The notes below the pieces were generated by a model. It did no database searches. It had not been told where the DNA came from and saw only the letters and a list, made by a program, of their open reading frames with translations. Below are positions 1 to 7,476 of a stretch of 28,100 bases of DNA, piece after piece. A program made the position numbers and the translations under genes. The first letter of the stretch is position 1. Each line of letters opens with the position of its first letter. Origin of the DNA: an uncultured bacterium (lineage in GTDB: Bacteria > Bacillota_A > Clostridia > Oscillospirales > Oscillospiraceae); the NCBI GenBank assembly GCA_905214605.1, contig CAJMMY010000001.1, positions 1 through 28,100 of the forward strand, written 5' to 3'.

Positions 1-600
1 CCAGCGACAAGGATGCGTACAGGCTCCCTGGTTGGCATCTCTGCCTGTAAAAAAGCTGCTGAGCAGACATCTTCCCGAATAGGAAATGCACATTGCCCCA
101 TGGATAAAGCTTTCGATCTCAAGATCCTCCGGAATATGTTCACGGATCTCTTTAATTTCGGCAAGAGACAGTTCTCTTGCCGATACCACACGTTTTGCTC
201 CCTGCTGATACCAGAACCGGTAGGTCATATAATTCGTATTATTGGCCTGTGTAGACACATGAATATCAATTTCCGGGCAGATTTCACGCGCAAGGGTAAA
301 CATTCCCGGATCTGCAATAATCAGGGCATCCGGCTTTAATTTCTTCAGTTCCTTAAAATATTCCCTTGCTCCCTCAAGGTCCCGGTTATGTGCCAGAATA
401 TTGGCTGTCACATGAACACGCACGCCTCTCTCATGGGCAAAGGCGATTCCTTCCTTCATGCTCTCTTTATCAAAATTCCTGGCTTTTGCGCGAAGTCCGA
501 ATGCTTCGCCTCCGATATATACCGCATCTGCTCCAAAAAGCACGGCTGTTTTTAAAACCTCCAGTGAACTGGCAGGTATCAAGAGTTCCGGTTTTCTCAT
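1..600 (-). CDS. Peptidase U32 family protein, partial (3' end beyond window)
   Basis: Read on the minus strand from ATG at 600, this frame stays open for 200 codons to the window edge. It begins MRKPELLIPASSLEVLK and contains GADAVYIGGEAFGLRAKARNF, the usual opening of U32 proteins. Near residues 166-184 the segment ESFIHGAMCISYSGRCLLS fits the U32 family signature (E-x-F-x2-G-[AS]-x-C-x4-G-x-C). Members include collagenase-like PrtC and the RlhA/TrhP-type RNA hydroxylation proteins; which subgroup this is cannot be told from the N-terminal part. A ribosome site AAGGAG lies 6 bases before the ATG. Base and codon use differ from the genes downstream: lower G+C, AGA/AGG arginines. The gene may therefore have another origin, or the join may be artificial. 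The conserved frame makes the call strong even though it is truncated. Confidence 0.88.
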   Translation of the reverse strand, partial: MRKPELLIPASSLEVLKTAVLFGADAVYIGGEAFGLRAKARNFDKESMKEGIAFAHERGVRVHVTANILAHNRDLEGAREYFKELKKLKPDALIIADPGMFTLAREICPEIDIHVSTQANNTNYMTYRFWYQQGAKRVVSARELSLAEIKEIREHIPEDLEIESFIHGAMCISYSGRCLLSSFFTGRDANQGACTHPCRW

Positions 601-632
601 TCTGTCTCCTTGACTGTTCTTACTATATTTAT

Positions 633-831
633 ATGATGCCAGGGTCAAAAGGTCTAAAACCACATGAGCTTGCTCATAGGTGGTTGAAAGACCTTGGGAC
701 CCGCTCCGATATGAGCATAAAAGTGGGATGCTAATCCCACGATATGCGAATAATGAATAGGATTGTGGGAGTGTAAAGCACGGGACAATCCGTAGGCATC
801 ATAGTTGGGGGCTTTTGACCCCCAACATCAT
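633..831. repeat. Hairpin-rich intergenic element with ATGATG...CATCAT ends
   Basis: This 199-base non-coding stretch is almost wholly made of inverted repeats. It opens with ATGATGCC (633-640), matched by GGCATCAT (795-802), and closes with CATCAT at 826-831. Inside are a nested stem (GGGTC 642-646 with GACCC 698-702; GGTC 651-654 with GACC 690-693; TGAGC 665-669 with GCTCA 672-676), GTGGGA...TCCCAC near 732-749, GGATTGT...ACAATCC near 761-791, and GTTGGGGG 804-811 with CCCCCAAC 819-826. Such density suggests a structured RNA or a small mobile palindromic repeat rather than chance. I do not recognise a named Rfam-type family. It sits between the divergent U32 gene and the ymdB-like gene. No second copy is visible here. 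Confidence 0.55.
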
Positions 832-915
832 TTTATAAAGAATGGCTCGGAATAGTTTCAAATATAATAAATACCGGCAGCTTATGAATGAGAAGGGATG
901 AACTGTTACAGAATA

Positions 916-924
916 TGGTAAAAT
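916..924 (+). promoter_or_regulatory. Possible extended -10 for the ymdB-like operon
   Basis: TGGTAAAAT is an extended -10 (TGn plus TAAAAT) 71 bases before the ymdB-like start, but no good -35 sits 17 bases upstream. The remainder of 832-994 is AT-rich and holds no recognisable gene. Confidence 0.35.
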
Positions 925-994
925 GAAAACTTAGAAATTTTGACAGTGCAAGCAAATTTTGCTTTTTCTTTTTTAGAAGAATAGGAGTACCGAA

Positions 995-1768
995 ATGACG
1001 ATTAACATTCTCGCCGTGGGCGATGTGTGCGGAAGTGCCGGATTGGAGTTTCTGCAGAAAAACCTGCGGACGTTCAAGCAGCAGAAAAACATTCAATTCT
1101 GCGTGGTCAACGGGGAAAATGCCAATGTAGTGGGCGTGACCCCGAAACAGTGCGATGATATGCTGAAAGCCGGGGCGGATGTGATTACGCTGGGCAACCA
1201 TACGTGGACCCGGTGGGAGCTGCAGCCCTATCTGGACAAATCCAACCGGGTGATTCGCCCGGCAAACTTTGCGCCCCAATGCCCCGGCGCGGGCAGCGTG
1301 GTGCTGAATACCGCTTACGGCCGAATTTGCGTGATGAACCTCATCGGTCGATACGGCTTGGATACCAACACCGACAACCCCTTTGTGGTGGTGGAGGATA
1401 TGTTGGCGAACACCGACGCAAAAATCATTCTGGTGGACTTCCATGCGGAGGCAACCAGCGAAAAAATTGCCATGGGCTATTTTCTGGAGGGACGTGCGTC
1501 TGCGGTTTGGGGAACCCATACCCATGTGCAGACTTCGGACGGCTGCGTTTTGCCGGAGGGCACGGGCTATATCACCGATTTGGGCATGACCGGACCGATT
1601 CGGTCCGTGATTGGTGTGCTGCCGGAGCAGAGCATCGGAAAATTCCTGGGAGACCCGCCCCGTCGGTATGAATCTGCCGGCGGCGCCTGCAAAATGGAGG
1701 GCGCAATTTTCACGGTGGACACCGAAACGGGAAAATGCGTGGCCGTGGAAAGTGTGCGGCTGGTCTGA
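995..1768 (+). CDS. ymdB: YmdB-family metallophosphoesterase (TIGR00282)
   Basis: The 257-residue product has the full set of calcineurin-like metal-binding motifs of the YmdB family: GD at residues 9-10, NGEN near 39-42, GNHTW near 67-71, DFHAEATSEK near 147-156 and GTHTHVQT near 173-180. Length and motif order match YmdB, a 2',3'-cyclic nucleotide phosphodiesterase that affects biofilm and motility decisions in Bacillus. The start at 995 has GGAG 7 bases upstream. The stop TGA (1766-1768) overlaps the next ATG by one base, so translation is probably coupled to the yhaO-like gene. In many Firmicutes ymdB follows the RNase Y gene; here no rny is next to it. Family assignment is firm; the physiological role is inferred from family members. 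Confidence 0.9.
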   Translation: MTINILAVGDVCGSAGLEFLQKNLRTFKQQKNIQFCVVNGENANVVGVTPKQCDDMLKAGADVITLGNHTWTRWELQPYLDKSNRVIRPANFAPQCPGAGSVVLNTAYGRICVMNLIGRYGLDTNTDNPFVVVEDMLANTDAKIILVDFHAEATSEKIAMGYFLEGRASAVWGTHTHVQTSDGCVLPEGTGYITDLGMTGPIRSVIGVLPEQSIGKFLGDPPRRYESAGGACKMEGAIFTVDTETGKCVAVESVRLV

Positions 1769-2874
1769 TGGCAATTCGATTTTTACACGCGGCGGACCTG
1801 CATCTGGATTCGCCCTTTGACGGACTTCCGCCGGAATTGGCTGCCCGGCGGCGGAAAGAGCAGCGGGAAATTTTGCCCCGGTTGGTCCGATTGGTGCAGA
1901 AACACCGCTGTCAGGCCATGCTCCTGCCCGGGGATTTGTTTGACGGCGAGCGGGTTTATCCGGAAACCGTGGAGGCGGTGGAAACTATGCTCCGCACCTG
2001 CGGCGTTCCGGTATTCATTGCGCCGGGCAACCATGATTTTTATCGGCCGGGGGGCATTTATGACCGGCTGCGGCTGCCGGAAAACGTACATCTGTTCCGG
2101 GAAAACCGAATCACATGCTTGGAAGAGCCGTCTCTAAACCTGCGGGTTTGGGGCGCAGCCTTTACGGATTCCGTCTGCCCGCCGATGCTGGCAACCTTCT
2201 CGCCGCCGGAAAAGCGGCCGGGGGTCACGGACGTACTGTGTATTCACGGCACCGTGGGCCGGGAGGGGATTTATAATCCCATGACCGAGGCACAGCTGGC
2301 CGGGTGCGGCATGGATTACGTGGCCATGGGCCATTCCCATGAATGCTCCGGACTGAAGAAAGCAGGCGCGGTGACCTATCTCTGGCCGGGTGTACCCATG
2401 GCCCGGGGATATGACGAAACCGGGGTAAAGGGCGTTGTTTTGGTGGACGTTGCCCCCGGCACCGAGGCTGAGGCGCAGTTTGCGGCGCTGGGCGGACGGC
2501 AGTATTACAACCTCACTGTGGACGTAACGGGGAAAGACCCGCTGTCTGCGGTGCAGCAGGCGGCGGAAACCGTGACGGCGCAGGATTTTCTCCGGGTGAC
2601 GCTTACGGGCACGGCGGAAGAACTTCCGGTTGTGTCAACGGTGCAGAATTGGGTGGACAGCAACTGTTTCCGGGGAGAAGTGATTTCCCGGGTGACCCAA
2701 AGCCGCTCGGTTTGGAGCCGAAAAGAGGAGCCCACCCTCCGGGGGTTATTTTTGCGGAAACTCTGGGCACAATGGCAGCAGGCTGCCCCGCAGGAGCGGG
2801 AGCGTATTGAGCAGGCTGTCCGTTGGGGATTGGCTGCGTTGGACGGCGGCGAGGAGGTGCAGAGCCAATGGTGA
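1768..2874 (+). CDS. yhaO: YhaO/SbcD-like DNA repair metallophosphoesterase
   Basis: This 368-residue protein starts MAIRFLHAADLHLDSPF, the classical Mre11/SbcD opening with the metal ligands D10 and H12. GDLFD, GNHDFY, a single HG (CIHGTVG) and GHSH follow, giving the complete nuclease metal site. Size and N-terminus fit the Bacillus YhaO branch. The open frame runs upstream to 1735, but ATG 1768 is preferred: it gives the conserved N-terminus and overlaps the ymdB stop by one base. Its end overlaps the next gene by 7 bases. Adjacency to an SbcC/YhaN-like ATPase is the usual nuclease-ATPase pairing, so the two likely form one complex acting on DNA ends. Partnership is inferred from gene order. 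Confidence 0.85.
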   Translation: MAIRFLHAADLHLDSPFDGLPPELAARRRKEQREILPRLVRLVQKHRCQAMLLPGDLFDGERVYPETVEAVETMLRTCGVPVFIAPGNHDFYRPGGIYDRLRLPENVHLFRENRITCLEEPSLNLRVWGAAFTDSVCPPMLATFSPPEKRPGVTDVLCIHGTVGREGIYNPMTEAQLAGCGMDYVAMGHSHECSGLKKAGAVTYLWPGVPMARGYDETGVKGVVLVDVAPGTEAEAQFAALGGRQYYNLTVDVTGKDPLSAVQQAAETVTAQDFLRVTLTGTAEELPVVSTVQNWVDSNCFRGEVISRVTQSRSVWSRKEEPTLRGLFLRKLWAQWQQAAPQERERIEQAVRWGLAALDGGEEVQSQW

Positions 2875-4733
2875 TTCGGAATATGACCGCCAGTTTCGGC
2901 AAGCTGCAGGGCGACCGTCTGGAATTGCAGCCGGGATTGAATTTCATTGAGGCGCCCAACGAATCCGGGAAAAGCACATGGTGCGCCTTTCTCCATGCCA
3001 TGCTCTACGGTGTGGATTCCACTGCCCGGGAAAAGGGCGGCGTGATGCCGGAAAAGGTGAAATATGCGCCATGGTCCGGTGCGCCTATGGAGGGCGCTAT
3101 GGAGCTGGAATGGCAGGGCAAGGACCTGACCCTCACCCGGAAAACCGGACAGAAAAATGCGCCGATGCGGGAATTTTCCGCGGTGTATACGGGCACGGGG
3201 CTGCCGGTGAATGAATTGACCGGACGGAGCGCCGGGGAGTTGCTCACCGGTGTGCCGGAGGAAGTGTTTGTCCGCAGCGCATTTATCCGTCAGGGCGAGG
3301 TGGCGGTGTCCGGGTCTCCGGAACTGGAAAAGCGCATTGCCTCGCTGGTTTGCACCGGGGAGGAGGATACGTCTTTTTCCGATGCATCGGAGACGCTGAA
3401 GGCATGGCAGCGAAAACGAAAACGGACGTTGGAGCGGCTGAATCAGGAGGAAATGACCCGGCAGGCGGAGCGGAGCGCCGCATCGGAGCTGCAGCAGGCC
3501 TGGGATTTGGCGGCAGAACAGCTGCGGCAGGCGGAGGAAACCGTGGCACAGTTGCGGGAACAAAGCGACCAACTGCGCCGGCAGCAGCGGAAAGACGCGC
3601 TCCATCAAATGACGGAAAACAAAAATCGAATGAAACAAGCCAGCGGGGAGTATGACGCTGCCAAACAGCAGGCGGAGGAAACCGCCCGGCGGCTTACCGT
3701 GGGTCCCTTTGCGGGAATGGACGGCGCGCGGGCCATGGAGCGGGCGGAAAACGACGTGGAAAGCGCCCGCCGTTGGGAAAAGGAAAGCCGGAGAAAATTT
3801 CCGCTGCCGGTAGGCATTTTGTTGCTGTTGGCGGCGGTGTTTGCCGCGTTGGGACTCTTCCGGCAGCCGATGGCCTTTGTAGGCGCAGCGGTTTGCGCCG
3901 CGGCAGCGGCGGGAGCCTATCAGATTTTGCGGAAAAATGCCCGGCAGGCAGAGGAAAAACTGCACCGCTTGCTGGAATCCTACGGGGTGTCGGACAGCGA
4001 GGGGCTTTCCGCCTTGGCGGAAGCGTATGCCGCCGATTATAAGGCGTGGCAGCGGGCTGTTGCACGCATGGAAACCGCAAAGGCTGTACTGGACCGGGAA
4101 TATGCCAAGGGTCCGGAGCGGGAAGAGGCCATTCTGGGGGCATTGGATTTTGAAACCGGATTGAGCGCCGCAGCCAGTGCCGGACGGCAGCTGAAACAAG
4201 CGGAAGAGCGGGTGAGCGAATATCGGCAGCGGCTGGCCAAGCTGGACGGAAAGCTGGAGAATACCCCCGGCGGGGGATATGAGCCGGAATCCAATGGGCA
4301 GCGGCAGCAGCTGACGGAGGAAATGGCGGCCATTGACTTGGCGCTGCGGACATTGAACGAGGCGGACGAGGAAATTCAGCGGGTATTCGCGCCGAAATTG
4401 AATGCCCGGGTCTCGGAAATTTTCCGGGAATTCACCGGCGGCGCGTACACGGCAGTTGCCTTGGACCGGAATTTCACGGCCCAAACCCAAACCGCAGGGG
4501 CTGCGGTGACCCGCCGGGCGGGGTATCTCAGCGGCGGCGCATGGGATTTGCTGTATCTGGCGGTGCGGTTGGCCATCTGCGAGCTGGTGCTGCCGGCGGA
4601 TTGCCCCATTGTGTTGGACGATTCTCTGGTGAATCTGGACGCCCGGCGGCGGGCAGCCGTGCTGGACTATTTGAAGAAAATGGCGCAGACCCGGCAGGTG
4701 ATTGTATTCGCTTGCAGTGGTACCATCGCTTGA
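2868..4733 (+). CDS. yhaN: YhaN/SbcC-like AAA ATPase, short form; stop codon lies inside a MITE-like insertion
   Basis: The protein is 621 residues from ATG 2868, with GAGGAGG at 2851-2857. It begins MVIRNMTASFGKL and carries a Walker A (APNESGKST, residues 29-37), long Gln/Glu/Arg-rich coiled coils, two hydrophobic segments near 311-352, the ABC signature-like YLSGG (553-557) and Walker B (CPIVLDD, 579-585) followed by the D-loop-like LVNLDAR. This is the SMC/Rad50 layout of YhaN, which also has a hydrophobic middle segment, but far shorter than Bacillus YhaN or SbcC. It is the likely ATPase partner of the upstream YhaO-like nuclease. The last residues (GTIA) and the stop come from the TA-flanked element beginning at 4721. 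Removing the element and one TA gives ...CSGM-stop, so the insertion costs almost nothing. Confidence 0.85.
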   Translation: MVIRNMTASFGKLQGDRLELQPGLNFIEAPNESGKSTWCAFLHAMLYGVDSTAREKGGVMPEKVKYAPWSGAPMEGAMELEWQGKDLTLTRKTGQKNAPMREFSAVYTGTGLPVNELTGRSAGELLTGVPEEVFVRSAFIRQGEVAVSGSPELEKRIASLVCTGEEDTSFSDASETLKAWQRKRKRTLERLNQEEMTRQAERSAASELQQAWDLAAEQLRQAEETVAQLREQSDQLRRQQRKDALHQMTENKNRMKQASGEYDAAKQQAEETARRLTVGPFAGMDGARAMERAENDVESARRWEKESRRKFPLPVGILLLLAAVFAALGLFRQPMAFVGAAVCAAAAAGAYQILRKNARQAEEKLHRLLESYGVSDSEGLSALAEAYAADYKAWQRAVARMETAKAVLDREYAKGPEREEAILGALDFETGLSAAASAGRQLKQAEERVSEYRQRLAKLDGKLENTPGGGYEPESNGQRQQLTEEMAAIDLALRTLNEADEEIQRVFAPKLNARVSEIFREFTGGAYTAVALDRNFTAQTQTAGAAVTRRAGYLSGGAWDLLYLAVRLAICELVLPADCPIVLDDSLVNLDARRRAAVLDYLKKMAQTRQVIVFACSGTIA

Positions 4734-4997
4734 TAAGGGCAGACACGCTTGACAGCGCGCCTTTTCGGCGCTTTTTGCCCTTTTCGCTTTGGCGGGCGCC
4801 AGCCCGCCTGCATCTAAAAAAACAAAAATCACTCGAAAATTCATCGCTGTCAGGTGCGAAACAGTTTTGCCAGAGCGGAAATGTGTTCAGACGAGAAAAG
4901 TCCCGCAGGGAATACTGCCGTATTGTCAAGGGGCTTGACGAAGTATGAGCGCATTTCTGCCTGTCAAAACCGCGTTTGCCCTTATCAAGCGATGGTA
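4721..4997. mobile_element. MITE-like element, 277 bp, 21-bp terminal inverted repeats, TA ends
   Basis: Bases 4721-4741 are an exact reverse complement of 4977-4997 (21 bases, starting TACCATCGCTTGATAAGG), and looser inverted similarity continues inward. Both ends carry TA, the target duplication expected of IS630/Tc1-mariner-type transposition. The interior encodes no credible protein. It includes a GC-rich hairpin GCGGGC/GCCCGC near 4792-4808 and a terminator-like hairpin (AGCGC 4754-4758, GCGCT 4768-4772, then T's). A second copy begins at 28034 in the opposite orientation. No transposase is in the window, so the element is probably mobilised in trans. The left end lies inside the yhaN-like gene. 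Confidence 0.82.
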
Positions 4998-5008
4998 TGT
5001 AACGAGAA

Positions 5009-5038
5009 AAGACTCTCCCGACTCGGGGGAGTCTTTTT
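5009..5038 (+). terminator. Intrinsic terminator of the ymdB-yhaO-yhaN operon
   Basis: A 13-base stem (AAGACTCTCCCGA 5009-5021 with TCGGGGGAGTCTT 5023-5035, one wobble) runs into a T tract. In the reconstructed site without the MITE it would follow the yhaN stop almost directly, so it is the original operon terminator displaced by the insertion. Confidence 0.85.
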
Positions 5039-5061
5039 GCTGAAAAAATATTGAAATCGGA

Positions 5062-5090
5062 TTGTCGGATTTGAGACAATCTGGTATAAT
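5062..5090 (+). promoter_or_regulatory. Sigma-A type promoter for the GH26-like gene
   Basis: TTGTCG (5062-5067), a 17-base spacer and TATAAT (5085-5090) preceded by TGG (extended -10). It lies 71 bases before the ATG of the secreted protein and after the terminator at 5009, giving the gene its own transcript. Confidence 0.75.
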
Positions 5091-5161
5091 CATATGTACA
5101 TAATGATTGCGGCGCGGAGACTGTGGAATTTGGCCGCAAAAGAGAGAAAGGAGTTCCAACA

Positions 5162-6943
5162 ATGAAACACAAACGCATTCTGGCTGCTGCACTGTCGGCA
5201 ATGATGCTGGTGTCTTTGCTGCCGGCTGGGGTATCTGCAAATGAAGGCACCACCACAAAAGATACCGCCTACAAGGATTTGAATCCCCGGACGGAAATCT
5301 ACATGGTGAGTGATACCAAAAGCTGGGATTATCCCTATTACGGTGCAAAAAATGAACCCAAAAGCGGTGTTCTGTACGGTCGCACGGATTTGGGCGGCAC
5401 CCTGCCCGGTTCCACCCGTTACGGCATGGTCAATGCCGAGGAAAATGCCAACGAATCCGTTTTGGGGCACTATTACGGAAGTAACTCCTGGAACGGCAGT
5501 TATTCCTTGGAATACTGGAGTTATCTGTACGGACCGACGCTGAAACAGGGCAACCACGCATTTCTGGTGTATCTGAACTTCGACAACGAGGGCAATGACT
5601 GCGGTCCCATTGTCTCCGGTGTTTACGATGACGCGCTGATTCGGGACTTCACCTATTTGAACGGCATGGATTTCCCGGTATTTCTGCGGATCGGCGGCGA
5701 GGTGAATACCTGGACCACACCGGCAGCGCCGAAAGACTTCATTGCCGCTTATCAGCACATTGCAAAGCTGGCGCGGACTTATGCGCCCAACGCAGCACTG
5801 GTGTTCTCTCCCAACTTCAGCAGCGCCCACTTGGTGGATATGGATACGTTCTATCCCGGTGACGCATACGTGGATTGGGTGGGCTGCTCTTTGTACTACA
5901 ATCAGTATCACAACAACCCCAACGTAAAAGATGCGTTCGGCGGAACGGGCATTTACGGCGACGCATTGCTGAACGTACAGCAGACGGTGAACCTGGCTGC
6001 GCTGCACAAAAAGCCCATCATTGCCACCGAGGGCGGTTCTTCCAACAAATTCAACGGGCAGGATATTTCCAACGAGGCTGCCGAGCGCATGAGCAAGGCA
6101 TACGCATACCTGCCCATGGTGTATCCCCAGATTAAGGCGATTGTTGCCTCCGATTACGGCATGAGCTGGGAAAAGACCGATTACACCTTCTACAACAACA
6201 GCGTGGTCACGGCAGCTTACCGGAAAGCCATTGCCAACAGCGCCGTGTATCTGGATGATTACAGCGGCAGCCGCCCCTATTACACCAAGCTGTCTGCCGC
6301 CAAGACCAATTGGCAGGGCACCGTGGAGCTGGCAGCATACAGCTATGCGGCAAACAAGCTGAGCTGCGGCTGGTATGTTGACGGCAAGCTGATGAAAACC
6401 GCAACGGAGTATCCCTTTACCTATCGTTTGGATACAAGCACTCTGGCAGGCGGCACCCACACGGTGACTGCAAAGTTCAGCAACGGTGCCACCAAGAGCT
6501 ACAGCTTCGGCGTACAGACCAAAACGGCAATGCCCACCGATGATGTGTTGACGGTCAACGGTAAGGTGCAGACGCCCACCATCTATAAAATCGATGACAG
6601 CAACTTCTTCAAGATTCGCGACATCGCAGCGCTGCTCAGCGGCAGCAGCCGGCAGTTTGAAGTGGGCTATGACGAGAAGACCGGCGTGACCATCACCTCC
6701 GGCAAACCTTACACCATGACCGGCACGGAGCTGACCGGCTCTGCCACCGGCGGCAATCGGATGGCGGCAGCCTCCGACGACCGGCTGTATTATAACGGGG
6801 CTCCCTTGGAGCTGACGGTGTATAAAATCAACGACAGCAACTACTTTAAGCTCCGGGATTTGGGGCAGGCTTTGGACTTCTATGTAGGCTACGACCCCAA
6901 CACCGGTGTGACGATTTCCGGCGACAAGGGTTATGAAAAATAA
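5162..6943 (+). CDS. Secreted GH26-like glycoside hydrolase with C-terminal copper-amine-oxidase-N-like domain
   Basis: The 593-residue product starts at ATG 5162 with AAAGGAG 8 bases upstream. It has a signal peptide (MKHKRILAAALSAMMLVSLLPAGVSA, likely cut before NEG). Residues ~45-360 look like a GH26-type barrel: FPVFLRIGGEVNTW places a candidate acid/base Glu at 180, and KPIIATEGGSS a candidate nucleophile Glu at 290. Residues ~385-455 resemble an Ig-like domain (WYVDGKLM...GTHTVTAKFSNG). Residues ~463-586 hold two related halves, each with VNGK or YNGA followed by YKI(D/N)DSN(F/Y)FK(I/L)RD and VGYD..TGVTI, typical of copper amine oxidase N-terminal-like domains in clostridial surface proteins. 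A mannan-type substrate is only the family default. Extracellular location is supported by the signal peptide; no sortase motif or transmembrane anchor follows. Confidence 0.78.
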   Translation: MKHKRILAAALSAMMLVSLLPAGVSANEGTTTKDTAYKDLNPRTEIYMVSDTKSWDYPYYGAKNEPKSGVLYGRTDLGGTLPGSTRYGMVNAEENANESVLGHYYGSNSWNGSYSLEYWSYLYGPTLKQGNHAFLVYLNFDNEGNDCGPIVSGVYDDALIRDFTYLNGMDFPVFLRIGGEVNTWTTPAAPKDFIAAYQHIAKLARTYAPNAALVFSPNFSSAHLVDMDTFYPGDAYVDWVGCSLYYNQYHNNPNVKDAFGGTGIYGDALLNVQQTVNLAALHKKPIIATEGGSSNKFNGQDISNEAAERMSKAYAYLPMVYPQIKAIVASDYGMSWEKTDYTFYNNSVVTAAYRKAIANSAVYLDDYSGSRPYYTKLSAAKTNWQGTVELAAYSYAANKLSCGWYVDGKLMKTATEYPFTYRLDTSTLAGGTHTVTAKFSNGATKSYSFGVQTKTAMPTDDVLTVNGKVQTPTIYKIDDSNFFKIRDIAALLSGSSRQFEVGYDEKTGVTITSGKPYTMTGTELTGSATGGNRMAAASDDRLYYNGAPLELTVYKINDSNYFKLRDLGQALDFYVGYDPNTGVTISGDKGYEK

Positions 6944-6956
6944 CATTCAAAACGCA

Positions 6957-6991
6957 GACAAAAGCGGGCATTTGAGTGCCCGCTTTTGTTG
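6957..6991 (+). terminator. Intrinsic terminator after the GH26-like gene
   Basis: AAAAGCGGGCA, a 6-base loop, then TGCCCGCTTTTGTT. It starts about 15 bases after the stop at 6943 and, being AT-flanked on both sides, could also stop the convergent DUF378 transcript. Confidence 0.85.
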
Positions 6992-7024
6992 TGTGGAGAT
7001 TTATCATGTCACGGTTTGGACGGC

Positions 7025-7234
7025 TTATTCCGTCGGGGATTCCGACTCGTTTCGGAACAGCAGGGAAATACACCAGACAGCAGCCAATCCCACCAGTGTG
7101 TAAATGATTCGGCTGAACATGGCGGTTTGACCGCCGAACAGAAATGCAACCAAATCGAACCGGAATAAGCCGATGCTGCCCCAGTTGATGCCGCCGATGA
7201 TGGCCAAAACCAGTGCAATGCGGTCAATCATCAT
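7025..7234 (-). CDS. DUF378 small membrane protein (YuzA-like)
   Basis: This 69-residue protein (MMIDRIALVLAIIGGINWG...) has the DUF378 hallmark GGINWG followed by LFRFDLVAFLFG and a second hydrophobic helix (IIYTLVGLAAVWCISLLF), so it has two transmembrane segments with a short polar tail. The family is common in Firmicutes and has no established function. The frame extends one codon upstream as TTG, but ATG 7234 (or 7231) is preferred because GGAG motifs lie about 8 and 14 bases before it. The gene converges with the GH26-like gene and diverges from noc. Family assignment is confident from the motif; nothing in the context suggests a role. Confidence 0.85.
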   Translation of the reverse strand: MMIDRIALVLAIIGGINWGSIGLFRFDLVAFLFGGQTAMFSRIIYTLVGLAAVWCISLLFRNESESPTE

Positions 7235-7390
7235 CAAAATTTCTCCATCTCCTTTTCGTTGAGGTCAGAAATAGTCTGTCCCACCGGGGGAAAAACTATA
7301 CAAAGAAAAATTTTGAATCTCCGACACAATGCGACAGAATCTGCGCGGTCGGGGGTGTATTGTATAGTCACAGCTTATCCAATTGGTTCC

Positions 7391-7476
7391 CGGAAACGGG
7401 AATCCGGCTCATATCTTTATCCCACAACCCTGTTTTAGGCGGATTGGCGTCAGCCGGTCCGCCAACTTTTTTTTAG
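7391..7476 (+). ncRNA. Candidate leader or small RNA ending in an intrinsic terminator just before noc
   Basis: Between the DUF378 and noc starts lie a perfect hairpin TTCCCG-GAAA-CGGGAA (~7386-7402) and then GGCGGA...TCCGCC (~7438-7462) followed by eight T's ending near 7474. No gene lies upstream on this strand, so the terminator must end a short transcript beginning in this intergenic region: either a small RNA or an attenuated noc leader. The T tract directly abuts the AGGGGG ribosome site of noc. A TATAGT near 7363-7368 could be a -10, but no convincing -35 is seen. I recognise no riboswitch, T-box or SRP RNA consensus. Confidence 0.4.

Noticed and set aside
2505..4844. 779-codon open frame on the minus strand opposite yhaO/yhaN
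   Set aside because: It is a shadow of the GC-rich plus-strand genes, whose motifs, ribosome sites and overlaps are convincing; the antisense product has no recognisable domain and is rich in Pro, Arg, His and Cys.
4541..4948. Plus-strand open frame of 135 codons crossing the yhaN end and the MITE
   Set aside because: It overlaps yhaN in another frame and continues into a non-coding element; no ribosome site or domain.
5090..6946. 618-codon minus-strand frame opposite the GH26-like gene
   Set aside because: Shadow frame; the plus strand has signal peptide, promoter, ribosome site and terminator.
7371..7476. Possible SRP (4.5S) or 6S RNA before noc
   Set aside because: The conserved SRP helix 8 motif (GGAA tetraloop with internal loops) and 6S central bubble are not present; only simple hairpins are seen.
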